From: Diplonema papillatum
Lineage: Eukaryota; Euglenozoa; Diplonemea; Diplonemida; Diplonemidae
Length of the DNA stretch: 64,000 bases
Direction: 5' to 3'
Assembly: GCA_030068145.1 (NCBI GenBank)
Contig: JAPJBO010000014.1
Location: 186,001 to 250,000, forward strand
Shown: positions 39,534 through 49,494 of the stretch, one piece after another
Layout of the letters: the number at the start of each line of letters is the position of its first letter
How positions within the stretch are numbered: the first letter of the stretch is position 1
Translations under genes and position numbers: made by a program
Notes under the pieces: model-generated
What the model was told of the DNA's origin: nothing
The model's input: only the letters and a program-made list of their open reading frames with translations
Databases searched by the model: none

Positions 39534-40260
39534 TACACGAATACTGGAAGAAGAACAAGGCACGACTGCCCTCCTCTCTCGTGAGCCCAAATCTTTTATT
39601 TTTGAGGATAAATTAGAGACTATTCCATGAACAGCTAATCGTGGGTTTCCACAACCGCGGGATTTACTTAAGCTTGGGGTGCTGATAGTTTTGGTGCCGA
39701 TGATCACCTTCGCTTCCCTGTTCCCTGTGCTTAGCCAAGGACTGGTTCGTTCATCATGCTTTATGCACCGGAAACAAATGAATTGGAAGCAAACCAACTC
39801 GTTCACCGAGTGTTGCAGACGTCGGTACAGAGAGAAGGCGCAGGGAGGGGCCTGCGTATACGGTACAAGACAAATGGTGTAGCATGGTAGTCAGCACGGC
39901 AGCAGCTAAGTGTCATGCTGACGGGCTGTGGATTCGGAAGACGCGTCGGCTTCTTCGCCTGACGGGATAGTTGCCACTTGGGTGCACGGTGGCGAACGCG
40001 GGTTCACCGCGCCACGTGGAGCTTCTTTGCAGTGTGACGGGCGCAGTTTTCCCGTAACGGTCCCAGAACTTTTTTTTAGCACCAGCGGAATCGAACTTAG
40101 TTCGTTCCCCGAACTTGACCACCTGCTTCCATTCCTCGCATCCAGCCCCAAGCTGGAGCTTCTTTGCAGTGTGGCGGGCGCAGTTTTCCCGTTCACGTGC
40201 TCGTTTAATTGATTACAATGCCATTTCGCTCGCGGGCGCCGCGCGGAGAAGCAGACTCAT
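39534..40260. other. Intergenic stretch with a small internal duplication
   Basis: GGAGCTTCTTTGCAGTGTG-C, GGGCGCAGTTTTCCCGT occurs at about 40018-40055 and again at about 40156-40193. Otherwise nothing is recognised. Confidence 0.5.
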
Positions 40261-40269
40261 CTTCGGTGC

Positions 40270-40870
40270 AAGGATACGCCCGTCAGTCGACAGCAGGTAT
40301 CTGGTTGTAGCCTCGGTAGCCTCGGTCTACCTTCACAAAACACAGAGCGACCCCGCAGCTCAACCATGCGGTACCACCCACGTCATGTGGAGGGTAAAGG
40401 TCATCAGTCATCGACATGCATGCAACCTGGCGCCACTATGATGACCAGCTACATCCTTCATTGCATTGGCCTCGAAGTCGACAGCCACCAGGCACCTGGA
40501 AGTAACCTCGGTCTGTTTCACGAAACACTGAGCGATCCCAGTAACTCATCAAGCTAGATCCTGCGATCTTGGGAATGCGCCGTCTTCTTCTTCTTGTTCC
40601 CGCGCGTACGGAGACATACATATCGTCGACAACCGCGGGCAACGGGGCCTGGTCGATCGGATACACGGCGCCCGGGAGCCCGGCGGTGGGGTTGCCCAGC
40701 GTGCGGATGTACCCGGCCGCTACCGCCTCGTACGTCAGGTGCGGGAACCGCACCTTCAGCGCGAACGTCGCCAGCTCCGCCGCGCCGCTGCGCGATTGCG
40801 TGGGCGAGCTCGAGCGCTTCGCCGCACTGGGGTCGGTCTAACTACGACTCGAAGTCGTTGGCCAGCCGGT
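40270..40870 (-). pseudogene. Decayed tandem copy of the 3' part of the 41-kb gene
   Basis: This stretch repeats the 3' half and 3' flank of the neighbouring ORF at 41060-41672. Shared protein fragments are RFPHL-YEAVAAGY, IRTLGNPTAGLPGAVYPIDQ and APLPA-VDDMYVSVR. Shared flanks are ACTGAGCGATCCCAGTAACT and GACATGCATGCAACCTGGCG. Relative to the upstream copy it lacks a 24-bp piece (ESLIKNLY) and the reading frame is broken around 40740-40860. Offset between copies is about 560-590 bp. It is on the 3' side of the better copy. Confidence 0.85.
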
Positions 40871-41059
40871 GCTATTCTACACCCTGTCAGTCGACACAGG
40901 GTATCTGGTAGCCGAGCGACTCCCCGGGACCACCCGCGTCATGCGGCCATGTGGAGGGTAAAGGCCACCGACATGCATGCAACCTGGCGTCACAGCTACA
41001 CCTCCACTGCATAAGGCCCGAAGTCGGCAGCTACCAGGCATCTGGAAACTCGGTCTGCT

Positions 41060-41672
41060 TCACGAAGCACTGAGCGATCCCAGTAACTCATCCAGCCGGT
41101 TCCTGCGGTCCGGGGAATGCGCCGTCTTTTTCTTCCTGTGACGATACTTCCCACGCCGTACGGAGACATACATATCGTCGACATCCGCGGGCAACGGGGC
41201 CTGGTCGATCGGATACACGGCGCCCGGGAGCCCGGCGGTGGGGTTGCCCAGCGTGCGGATGTACAGGTTCTTGATGAGCGACTCATACCCGGCGGCGACG
41301 GCCTCGTACGGCAGGTGCGGAAACCGCACCTGCAGCGCGAACGTCACCAGCTCCGCAGCGCCGCTCCGCACGGCGGCGTGGGCGAGCTCGAGCGCGTCTC
41401 CGACGCACTCGGGCCGGTCCAAGTACGACTCGAAGTCGTTGGCGAGCCGGACGCGCAGGTCGGCCAGCTCGCGGTCCGGCCGCGGGCTGCGCTGCTGCGA
41501 CCGGGGGTAAAAGCGGGTCGACGCCTGGAAGGCCTCGCGGCCTAGCTCGGTCGCCGCGCGCGGAGAGTGGTACCGGCGGTACTCCGTATCATTGAACACC
41601 TTCTGGCCGGCGAGCCACGCCAAGGGGGACGACGGCGCCGTGGTGGAGACGTTACGGAAGGAATGGAGATGC
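41060..41672 (-). CDS. Unknown protein, last exon
   Basis: The exon starts at an acceptor CACCAG at 41673 and runs to the stop at 41060, about 203 aa beginning HLHSFRNVSTTAPSSPLAWL. The open frame has no ATG at its beginning, so at least one upstream exon is required. The region with DFESYLDRPECVGDALELAHAAVRSGAAELVTFALQVRFPHLPYEAV is helical and Ala/Leu-rich; the tail is Lys/Arg-rich (RHRKKK). I do not recognise the family. The partial duplicate at 40270-40870 keeps many of the same residues, which supports that this frame is or was translated. Confidence 0.55.
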
Positions 41673-42222
41673 CTGGTGTTGAGTCATGTGTGGAGCCGCA
41701 ATAGACATTCCTGGGACGAGCAAAAACGTGCTTGGGATGTGTGTGTGTGTTTAAGTTCAGGGCTTTGAGTGGGTAATCGTCTGAATCGAAGTATAGCCCA
41801 CTTGTCAATTTCACCAGTCGGCTTTGAGTTTCCGACACTGCTTTTGGGTCCTGTGACTTCTTTCCGAAGGGTGGGTGGGGCGGGATCCTTCGGGGGACGC
41901 ATAGAGCGTGGGAGGCTGTCAGCTTCTCCATCCGGCACTCGGCTCGAGACTTCTGTTTTCATCTTGCGGTGTTAGCTGCACGGGGGTTTTGGCCCCGTGC
42001 ACCAGCTGAGTGTCTTTACACAGGCGGCACATCTCATTGAGGATGTGGCAAGCTCTCTCTGTGCAATGAGCTTGGCCTGACTAGCTGTTCCAAACTCCTG
42101 GTGCAAGCACCCGGTCGCCACCTGGGTCACAGTTTTGAGTCCTGTTCCGAGACTCGCTCGCACGGGGAAGTGACGCGAATTACTTGTCGCCAAGCATTCT
42201 GCAATGCTGACGACTGCTACCC
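41673..42222. other. Unassigned stretch, could hold an upstream exon of the 41-kb gene
   Basis: No motif is seen. A TG run lies at about 41741-41752. Short minus-strand ORFs have nothing recognisable. Confidence 0.4.
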
Positions 42223-42420
42223 CTGTGTGTGTGTGTGTTGCGGACCCGTTTTAACGTGGTGCCTCCCTTTACGAAAGTACGACCACGCTCATTTATGGCT
42301 AGGTAACGGCCGATGCACCCTCGGGCTGGGAGTGGGGGTCTCTGTTCGCTCTTCTTTTTGCATGGTGCTTCGGGCAGCAGCTGGCTAATGCTTCGTTTGC
42401 TACTACGCAATCGCCGCAGT
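42223..42420 (-). pseudogene. 3'-side duplicate of the segment at 42489-42670
   Basis: About 85% similar to 42489-42670. Translated, CGDCVVANEALASCCPKHHA and KRRANRDPHSQPEGASAVT followed by a stop correspond to CGDCVAANDALASCCSKHHA and NRRANRDPYSQPGGVSAVT followed by a stop. The two are separated by TG microsatellite. It is another case of a duplicate on the 3' side in the gene direction. Whether the frame is really coding is unsettled. Confidence 0.55.
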
Positions 42421-42502
42421 GTGTGTGTGTGTGTGTGAGTGTGATCTCAGTAATGGGTAACCCCTGAGCGGAGTCTAGCCCAGTGTGTGTGTGTGAGTGT
42501 TG
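42413..42502 (+). repeat. TG microsatellites at the duplication junction
   Basis: Runs of TG at about 42418-42438 and 42483-42497, with a third run at about 42221-42236, sit at the ends of the two duplicated segments. Microsatellites at both junctions fit duplication by slippage or microhomology. Confidence 0.85.
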
Positions 42503-42544
42503 CGGACCCGTTTTAACGTGGTGCCTCACCACGCTCATATACGG

Positions 42545-42987
42545 CTAAGTGACGGCCGATACACCCCCGGGCTGGGAGTAGGGGTCTCTGTTCGCTCTTC
42601 TGTTTGCGTGATGCTTCGAGCAGCAGCTGGCTAATGCATCGTTTGCGGCTACGCAATCGCCGCAGCGTCCTAGTCTGTGAGCTGTGCAAAAGTGCATCCG
42701 CGGCCTTAGACCATCCGATCCGTGATGATGTTGCTTGAGGCGACAGCAGGTCTCCGCCGGTAGGCGCATTCTGACACACCCACTGCATCGCGGCTTTCTG
42801 TGATGCTACCGCCCCTGCTCCGGCAACGGCGAAGGCGGTTCCATTCAGCCTGAAAGGCTTGCGCGTCCTGTGTTTGCGAACCACGCAAGTCGCGGATACG
42901 AGCAAGCACCCTTTCCTCACTCCATTCAACGCACTCTCCAAACGTGCCGTCTGCAACAGCTTCAATGAAGAAGGCGGCATCCGTCAT
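42545..42987 (-). CDS. Unknown small gene (MTDAAFF...), exon structure uncertain
   Basis: The ATG at 42987 opens a 93-aa frame (MTDAAFFIEAVADGTFGECVEWSEERVLARIRDLRG...) that is acidic and helical for its first 50 residues, then loses protein-like character after EWNRLRR. GCG/GTAGCATC near 42811 could be a donor. A second minus-strand frame, 42769-42545, holds the duplicated CGDCVAAN...SAVT segment and might be a later exon. No family is recognised. The two pieces are listed together only because of position and strand. Confidence 0.35.
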
Positions 42988-42999
42988 GTTTGTTGTTGT

Positions 43000-43428
43000 G
43001 TATTTACTGTATCTCAGGCTCCCTGCGGGAATAAATAGCTACCGAGAGCAGAGATGATTAATCCTTGTTTTAGTGTACATACTAAATACCGAAAGGTTTC
43101 CTCGGCCCTCGACTCTTGTTTTTTTAGCCCGTTTCTGGAACAGCGCTCGCGGGACGGGCACTCCGCGGATGCCAAGATTAGGGTAAGGATAACCTCGCAG
43201 CGAAGCGAAAGGAGCTGCTTGGCGTTTTTGGGAAGGAGCGCAGGGCTCAGCTCCTTGTGTCCACTGCGGCAGATCGTCGTCCGTTGAATGCCTCCGCAAA
43301 GTCGGCATTGCCCAAGCTGCCGCCCTCCGTAACTCCTTTGTCGTGCCAGCCTGACCTGGCCAGCGGCAGTTGGGGAGTCGGTCGCTTGACACCGGGTGAC
43401 CTGCCAGCCATGCAGGAGGGGGGTCCCC
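43000..43428. other. Left flank of the hAT element, nothing recognised
   Basis: No gene is supported; ORFs overlap on both strands without motifs. It ends in a G/C homopolymer tract at about 43417-43438. Confidence 0.4.
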
Positions 43429-43454
43429 CCCCCCCCCCATGCATAAAAATAAGG

Positions 43455-43483
43455 CCACGGGTAACGGGTAACGGGTAACGGGG
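43455..43483 (+). repeat. Short GGGTAAC repeats, left copy
   Basis: Three direct units of CGGGTAA just inside the left inverted repeat, preceded by AAAAATAAGG. The same arrangement appears at 47783-47816. The unit is superficially telomere-like but matches no standard telomere repeat. Confidence 0.85.
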
Positions 43484-43996
43484 GTATCTCCGGATCCCGG
43501 GTCACCCACACTATGAACACGCGATGTCACATTATGTACATGCCTAACCCCCGGCATATGGACCGGATGTGCTCAGGAGCTGACAGAAACCCCAGATCCT
43601 CCTTTCAAGGGCGAATATGGCGGGCCAGCCGGCCATAGTCTACCCAAATATCGACATGCTCCAGGCCAGGCCCGCACCCCACGGGTGGTCGGCGGCAGTC
43701 AGCCAGCGTGCCAGCCAGCGTGCTCGGTGTTAGGGTACGTCACCTGCTCACGCTATCCTTGGAATCTGCAGGCGGCAGGGTCTAGGCTCCCCTGTGTGAT
43801 CGTGACCCGCTCCTTGTCCACACGGCTTTCTTTGCTGCCCCTCCGTCTTCCCCGTCCATCCATCCATAACCTGCTGACAGATTTCCCGCTGTCCCTTACC
43901 TGCCCTTGGGCTGACTCCTCGAAACATCCAGGGGGGGCCCTCCAAAAACATCCGGGGGTGGGGGGGTGGTGGTGAAGACAAAGACGTTCAGTTCTG

Positions 43997-46960
43997 ATGC
44001 TGGTGTTTGATGTATTCGACAGTCTGAGCAGCCATTCTGCAAAGACGAAGAGTCGCCTCTTCAAGCAGCTCATCGATGCAGGGTGCAAGGAGGGCGACAG
44101 GGTCGAGGCGAAGGCGCAGAAGGGGGCTGAGTGTGGGAGCGTCGCTCTCTTTGTTGCCGGGCAGCTGGCTCGGGGACACAGTGTACAGAGCCTGCCTACT
44201 TTGAAGGAGCTTCAATCATGGCTGCAAAGGTTTCCTCCTGGCTGGCTTTCGAACGAGAGAAAACAGGAGCTACTACTGTCTCTCAACGACGAGTCGCCCC
44301 TCGCCCTGACGACAGTTGAGGTGACTGACTGCACTGTCCACCTCGGCAGGCAGTATCCAACGCCCATCAAGATAATGGATGCACAGCGTGTTCCGAGACT
44401 GATGGCCTCTGCGTGTGAAAGCACAATTGTCATTGTGTTTGCACCCCCTGTGGGAAGGCAAAAAATGGGACATTTCTTTGTCCTTCGCTTTCGTCCCCCA
44501 CGTTCAGAGCCAAGACCGACAACCGGCGTTTTCCCGCTGTTTGCACCCAAACAAAAGGCAGCTGCGAGCGCAGAACCTGTGAAGCCGGCAGCACCTCCTG
44601 CAGACGAGTTTGCAGAGGTCTTTTTCTCGACGCCGGAAGGTATCGGCTGCATCGTTTGTCGTGACGCGCACGGCCTTGGCGTGCTGAGCTCTACTCCAAA
44701 AAACGAAGCGTTTTTAAAGGGGTCCGTGAATTCTCGGGGAGCACCGCTTCGAACAGCGAAGAGCAAGCACCTCGGACGGGAGTACCACAAAACAGCTCTA
44801 AGGCGCATTCGTACGGTCTGTGCTGTGGTCTCTGCTGCTGCCGTACTGGGTGTGGTGTTCAACTGCTGCCCCTCGTTTCCGACACTGAGTGTCGTGCACG
44901 AGGAAACGGATGAGGAGGAAGACGACGAGGACGAAATTGCAGAGACTGGCGACAGTGGTGCGCTGAAGGTCGGTACCAACGAAGCTGTGAAGCAAGTCAA
45001 AATTGCAGAGGCCGATGTGCAGGACGCAACCCTCGAGTCGATGCACGTCAATTTCTACGTCAGCCTTCACAACAAACTCTCGATCTCCCAAAGCCTGAGG
45101 CAGCTTGACGCAGATGTAAGTCGGGGGATCGCCATGCATCCGCAGTACAGGAACGAAGAGCACATCAAACAAATGACCTACCTTTGGGCACGAATTCTTC
45201 GATTCCAGTTGCATGTGCGTCTGGCTCCAGTTTCTTTCTTCGTGATCAGCACTGACGGTGCTACGCTTTCCCTTACAAAAAAACAAGTGATCGAAGTACG
45301 TATTCGATTCTACGAGCTTTCGAAGTACACTGAGGTGTTCGTAGGGTTGGTTGCCATTCCGCGTGGCGATCGTGAGGACGGTGAATGCATCCATCGCCTG
45401 GTGTGCGCGGCTCTGCGCAAAGTTGGGGTTGCACAGAACCAACTGCTCGGTATAGTGACTGACGGGGCAAGCGCCCTAACAGGAGCAAACAACGGGTTGT
45501 TTGGGAGACTTGTTGCTGATGCGCACAAAGGGGCCCGGCTGTTCAAGACGTGGGATTTTGCGCATTACCTCCAAACGTGCTTGAAGGTTATCACTGAAGC
45601 CAAGGTGTTCAAGTCCATTGCTGCGATGGTGGCAGCGATCGATTCGTTTTACGCAGCTTCATCACTGCTATGCCGGGACATAGAGGAGTTTGCTGCAGAA
45701 AACCCGTCGATAAGCGCTGCTGTCCCTGGTCAGCCTCGCACTGCTTCTGTTCTTCGCCCAAAGCAGGGGCACGTCATCCGGTGGCTTCCAAAGTGGAAAA
45801 ATACCTTTTCTCGAGTGCAGCGTATGAACAAGCTGTGGATCGCACATTTGGAAAGTGATCGCCGTGCCTTCAAGACCTCAAAGGGTGGTGACAAACAGCA
45901 AAAACGGGCGTACAAGAGAAAACTCAGCCAGGCAAAGCGACCGACAAGGGGCGGCCCGTCTAAACTTGTGCACAAGTTCAAGCAACCGCTCGTACAGAAG
46001 CAGCTGCTGTACTTTGACCAGCTGTTTACCGCGATCTCGCCGGTGAGCCGCACAGCGCAGTCGACAAGCACTTCTGTCGTCCACATTGAAGCCGAGCTAC
46101 GCTCTGCAACAGAGGTGCTCCTGCAAATCGAGGCACCATCGGGTTTGCAGTCTCTCCATAAGCTTGTGCAGGAAGCTTTTGACACCATGTTGCAGTTCAA
46201 CGATGACCAACGGGCTATTCTGAAGATCTTGAAGTTTTTCTACTTCGATCTAAGCAACATGAGCACTGCCGAGATTGCTGCGTACGGCAACAATGAGCTT
46301 CAGGAACTGCAGGGGCCAATCCTTTCACGACTGGGTGCTGAAGGGATCGACCTCAAACAGGCCTGGTGCAGTGCCAAGGCCCTTGCGGCAGGGATGAGCA
46401 GTGGCTCCAGCTTGCGCTGCGTGACATGCAGTCTTCGCGAGACGGACATAGAGCACAACGTTTTTCTTGCTGATGTGCTTGAGGGAATAGCTCTACTTGG
46501 CAGTGTGTCGTGCTGTTCTATTGAATCTCACTTTGCAGCGGTACGGCAGCGGCTTGGACTGTCTCGCACAAAGCTTCGTATCACACTTCTTGAGGCTGAG
46601 CTGTTTGTGCATGAACTAGGACCAAGCCCCGCTACATGCCGCGAGTTTGTTCAGACTGGAGTGCGCTCTTTCTTTGGTGATCGAAAGAGGAGAGCCCCAG
46701 GAGGTGGCCGCAAGAGGCTAGGACCAAAGCCCACTCGGTTACAGGTAATTGAAGAGGGCCTTCGAAGTCAGTGCCTCCTGCGCGAATACGAGGACGAAGA
46801 AGACAGCGAGGAAGATGAGGAGTGCGAGGAAGATGAAGAAGATGAAGAGTGCGAAGAAGATGAAGAGGAGTCTGAAAACGAGGACCTTGAAGAAGATGAA
46901 GAAAGCGAGGAAACAGAAGACAGCCCAAAGAATGTCAGAAAAAGAGCGCGCCGAAAATAG
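43997..46960 (+). CDS. hAT-family transposase-like protein (987 aa)
   Basis: The only long plus-strand gene and the one with a transposon signature. Residues about 217-263 hold C-x2-C then H-x4-H (GCIVC...KHLGREYH), a TTF/BED-like zinc finger. The RNase H-like core follows: SFFVISTDGATLSL (first Asp, about 418), GIVTDGASALTGANNGLFGRL (second Asp, about 488) and WDFAHYLQTCLKVI (His, about 518), as in hAT transposases of the ZNF862/KIAA1586 kind. The region about 830-875 with SIESHFAAVRQRLGLS may be the hAT C-terminal dimerisation part. An acidic tail of Glu/Asp runs (about 925-980) ends with RKRARRK. The frame is intact across 2.96 kb, so the copy is young or selected. Catalytic Glu could not be assigned by eye. 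Confidence 0.8.
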   Translation: MLVFDVFDSLSSHSAKTKSRLFKQLIDAGCKEGDRVEAKAQKGAECGSVALFVAGQLARGHSVQSLPTLKELQSWLQRFPPGWLSNERKQELLLSLNDESPLALTTVEVTDCTVHLGRQYPTPIKIMDAQRVPRLMASACESTIVIVFAPPVGRQKMGHFFVLRFRPPRSEPRPTTGVFPLFAPKQKAAASAEPVKPAAPPADEFAEVFFSTPEGIGCIVCRDAHGLGVLSSTPKNEAFLKGSVNSRGAPLRTAKSKHLGREYHKTALRRIRTVCAVVSAAAVLGVVFNCCPSFPTLSVVHEETDEEEDDEDEIAETGDSGALKVGTNEAVKQVKIAEADVQDATLESMHVNFYVSLHNKLSISQSLRQLDADVSRGIAMHPQYRNEEHIKQMTYLWARILRFQLHVRLAPVSFFVISTDGATLSLTKKQVIEVRIRFYELSKYTEVFVGLVAIPRGDREDGECIHRLVCAALRKVGVAQNQLLGIVTDGASALTGANNGLFGRLVADAHKGARLFKTWDFAHYLQTCLKVITEAKVFKSIAAMVAAIDSFYAASSLLCRDIEEFAAENPSISAAVPGQPRTASVLRPKQGHVIRWLPKWKNTFSRVQRMNKLWIAHLESDRRAFKTSKGGDKQQKRAYKRKLSQAKRPTRGGPSKLVHKFKQPLVQKQLLYFDQLFTAISPVSRTAQSTSTSVVHIEAELRSATEVLLQIEAPSGLQSLHKLVQEAFDTMLQFNDDQRAILKILKFFYFDLSNMSTAEIAAYGNNELQELQGPILSRLGAEGIDLKQAWCSAKALAAGMSSGSSLRCVTCSLRETDIEHNVFLADVLEGIALLGSVSCCSIESHFAAVRQRLGLSRTKLRITLLEAELFVHELGPSPATCREFVQTGVRSFFGDRKRRAPGGGRKRLGPKPTRLQVIEEGLRSQCLLREYEDEEDSEEDEECEEDEEDEECEEDEEESENEDLEEDEESEETEDSPKNVRKRARRK

Positions 46961-47320
46961 GATCCTCATCGTTCTTCAGGGTCATCTCGTTTTTTTCTTG
47001 AGGCTGACACCGAGCTCTTACCAGTGTTTTTTTGAGTACCAGCCCTCGGGGTTCGCTACGAGCAGCACCATTTCCGTGCCCCTTCGCCCTTTGTACAGTC
47101 CCGAGGTTTTGAAAGCACCTCCTCCATCCGGCTCTTTGAGAGTTCAACCATCTTCGGCACGTGTTGCTGATTCTTTGGTGCCGTCGCTTGTGCTTTATTG
47201 CCAACTTCAGCCCCTCCCCCCCCCGTCTCTTTCGCCCCTCCCTTTCGTATCGAGTCCGATCAGAACTCCGAGTACTTTGCTGGCTGCGTTTTTGCAGTAC
47301 TCATTTTGTTTTGTATGTCT
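46961..47320. other. 3' flank of transposase ORF
   Basis: AT-richer than the ORF, no motifs; probably the 3' UTR and right arm of the element. Confidence 0.45.
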
Positions 47321-47780
47321 TTCGTGAGTCTTGAGCATTCTTTTTGGTCCAGTTTGGGCCTCAGCCGCAGTCCACCAGCATGCTGCACCTCAGGCGCGCT
47401 GGCCTCAAGCCCAGTCCACTTCAGCCACAGTCCACCCAGCGTGCTGGGCTTCGGCATTCCACCTAGTGTCATCTTTCGTGAGTCTTGAGCATTCTTTTTG
47501 GTCTCAGCGTTCTTCTTGTTTTAGCGTTTGGGCCTCAGGCGCGCTGGCCTCAAGCCCAGTCCACTTCAGCCACAGTCCACCCAGCGTGCTGGGCTTCGGC
47601 AGTCCACCTCAGCAATAGCCCACCCAGTATGCCGGGCCTCAGGCACAGTCCACCCGACGTACTGGGCCTCACGCACGCCGGGCCCCGGCGCAGTCCACGC
47701 GCAGTCCACTCGGCGCGCTGGGCCGCAGCAACGCACCCACCATGCTGGGCCTCAGGAGCAGCCCACCTCAGCCACAGTCG
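47318..47780 (+). repeat. Irregular tandem repeat (CAGTCCAC-CTGGGC-type) with a larger duplication
   Basis: CGTGAGTCTTGAGCATTCTT plus TTTGGTC occurs at about 47324 and 47476. Between and after them a 25-30-bp phrase containing CAGTCCACC-AGCGTGCTGGGC recurs about ten times with substitutions. It lies inside the candidate right arm of the hAT element. Confidence 0.8.
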
Positions 47781-47782
47781 GA

Positions 47783-47920
47783 TAAAAATAAGGACGGGTA
47801 ACGGGTAACGGGTAACGCCCCCCCAGAAGGCCGATTCTTATTTTTATGCATGCCCCCCCCCCCCCCCCCCCCCCCCACCACCCCCCGCACCCCCCCCCCG
47901 CGATCCGTAACATGTAACAG
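47783..47920 (+). repeat. Right-end block: GGGTAAC triplet, inverted terminus, long C-tract
   Basis: ATAAAAATAAGG and three CGGGTAA units, then the inverted CTTATTTTTATGCAT, then about 28 C residues and further C-rich sequence. Homopolymers of this length are assembly- and replication-prone, so exact length is uncertain. Confidence 0.75.
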
Positions 47921-48123
47921 CCCTTAATAAGCACCCTGGGGGGAAAATCTTAGTTTAGTGTTTAGGCAGAGCACTGCCTCTCATGCATGGTTGATGCTAG
48001 CATCAAGTCTTCTTCGAGGAAGATGTCGTCTAGGAAAGGGATGCAAAATAGAAAATAGAAATGGGGGGGGGGGGGGGGGAACCCCCCCAACAAATGGAAA
48101 CATTGGAATTAGGCGTTTCACGA

Positions 48124-48560
48124 GTGCTTTGTGTTCGGCGTCAGGGGCCTCTCCCCCACGACGCCATCACTCGGCGAAATCGAGACCTTCGCACTGCGAT
48201 TCGTGGCACTGGACCTATTCGGGTATTTCTACCAGATACCAGTGTCCGTGTGGCTTCAATCGAGAACCTCCGCGTTTACGGCCGCGGCAATGGAAAGTGC
48301 TACGTCTTCACCGTCGCAGTGCCGGGCATATCCCTGACGATTGCTCGGCACAATTGCTCAGTTGTCGACGCTGGGCGTAAGGCGGGTGGCAGGCACGGGC
48401 ATCGAGCCTGGCTCTTTACGATGACAGGGCCCTGGGACGCGAAAGAAAAGACGATGTGAAGGCATGGCGCTGAGCAGACCCTCCAGGAGGCCCGCATTGT
48501 CACGAATCACGAACATAAACTGACAGTGCCCTCGACCTGGTGGAGATCCGGGAAGAGCAC
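48124..48560 (+). pseudogene. Decayed reverse transcriptase fragment
   Basis: Broken frames resemble the RT ORF at 55515-57461: TPSLGEIETFALRF, LDLFGYFYQIPVS, GKCYVFTVAVPGIS and, after frameshifts, STLGVRRVAGTG and a YDD-ALG-like phrase. At least three frame changes and stops are needed to follow it, so it is dead. It lies on the strand opposite to the intact copy. A G-run of about 19 lies just before it (48063-48081). Confidence 0.8.
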
Positions 48561-49345
48561 ATATCGAGCCATGGCTTCAAAAGACGAACCAGACTTCCAG
48601 AATAATCGCTGATAAGAGTTCACTTCCATTCTGAACATCATGTACAGACATAGCAGCGAAACGAACCGAACGCAGGACTGCATTGCCCAAACTGTACAGT
48701 AGAAAGAGATGGACCAAAACGACACTCGAAATCATGATCGCGTTATCCTCATCGTTTTGCTCTAGCCTCTGCGCCCGGCAAGGCGCCCGGTCTTGAGACA
48801 GTATTGCGACAGAGTGACCGGATGAGAAGAGGAAGGAACATTTCCGGAGTTTGGGTTTGCACTGCTAAACGAAGTAACGATCAACCTCAACTGACCAAAG
48901 ATACGATTATAAAGCAAACGTTTCGTGTTCTTCGCGTGTGCTGTACTGGACTACTACGTACAAATCTCTCTGCAGCACTTTTTCGTTGGCTTCGGTATTC
49001 CCTGTTTGGCAGTGGACGGTTGCACAAAGGTCTGCCGGACGTGCGGCGGCGGTCGGACGGGTGCAAACAGCCGTACCGGTGCTGTCGATGCAAGACCCGC
49101 CGGAGCATACGCCGTCGCACGGATCGATCGGGTCAGCGATCAATGTTTTCGTGCACGCCTTTGTCGTGAGAACTCTCATATGCAACCGTTGTTCCCCAGA
49201 AATGTTCTGTCACCGTCATACAAATGTATTAATAACAAAAACCCCCGAACAAGGGAAAAAAAGGGGGCCGTTCTTTTCCGAAGAGGGGCTGTTTCCTGAG
49301 TAGACCCCGCGGCGTACTACATGGCGTACTCCTTTTTTTTTCGGG
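48561..49345. other. Transposon-rich spacer, nothing recognised
   Basis: Short ORFs on both strands, no motif. It probably consists of old element debris. Confidence 0.4.
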
Positions 49346-49440
49346 AACTAGACAGTCCGTGCCCCTCCCCGCAGCAACGCGACCTGTGTGAATCTACAGG
49401 TCCCGGCGCTCGCCTTGCGCCCCACGAGAGTAGTCGCAGC
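49346..49440 (-). repeat. Dispersed repeat R3, inverted partial copy
   Basis: The reverse complement reads GGGCGCAAGGCGAGCGCCGG, GACC, GATTCACACAGG, GGGAGGGGCACGG, matching 54603-54811 and 55126-55341. Confidence 0.8.
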
Positions 49441-49494
49441 AGATGGCCCACAAAGCCGCTGACAGCTGACGACGTCCACATTCGGTCCCACGGT

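Larger units (their letters stand above)
43439..47851 (+). mobile_element. Candidate hAT-type DNA transposon carrying a transposase ORF
   Basis: The 15-bp sequence ATGCATAAAAATAAG at 43439-43453 recurs exactly inverted at 47837-47851, enclosing the transposase ORF. Both ends abut C-runs on the outside, which could be target-site duplication in a homopolymer but cannot be measured there. Three direct GGGTAAC units follow the left end, and the same block recurs directly oriented at 47783-47816, so the right end is compound. The CAGGG terminus usual for hAT is not at these positions, so the true ends could be elsewhere. Confidence 0.4.

Noticed and set aside
43777..43798. CAGGGTCTAGGCTCCCCTG as a left terminus of the autonomous hAT
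   Set aside because: It is a short self-complementary string and no inverted partner or 8-bp duplication was found on the right of the transposase.
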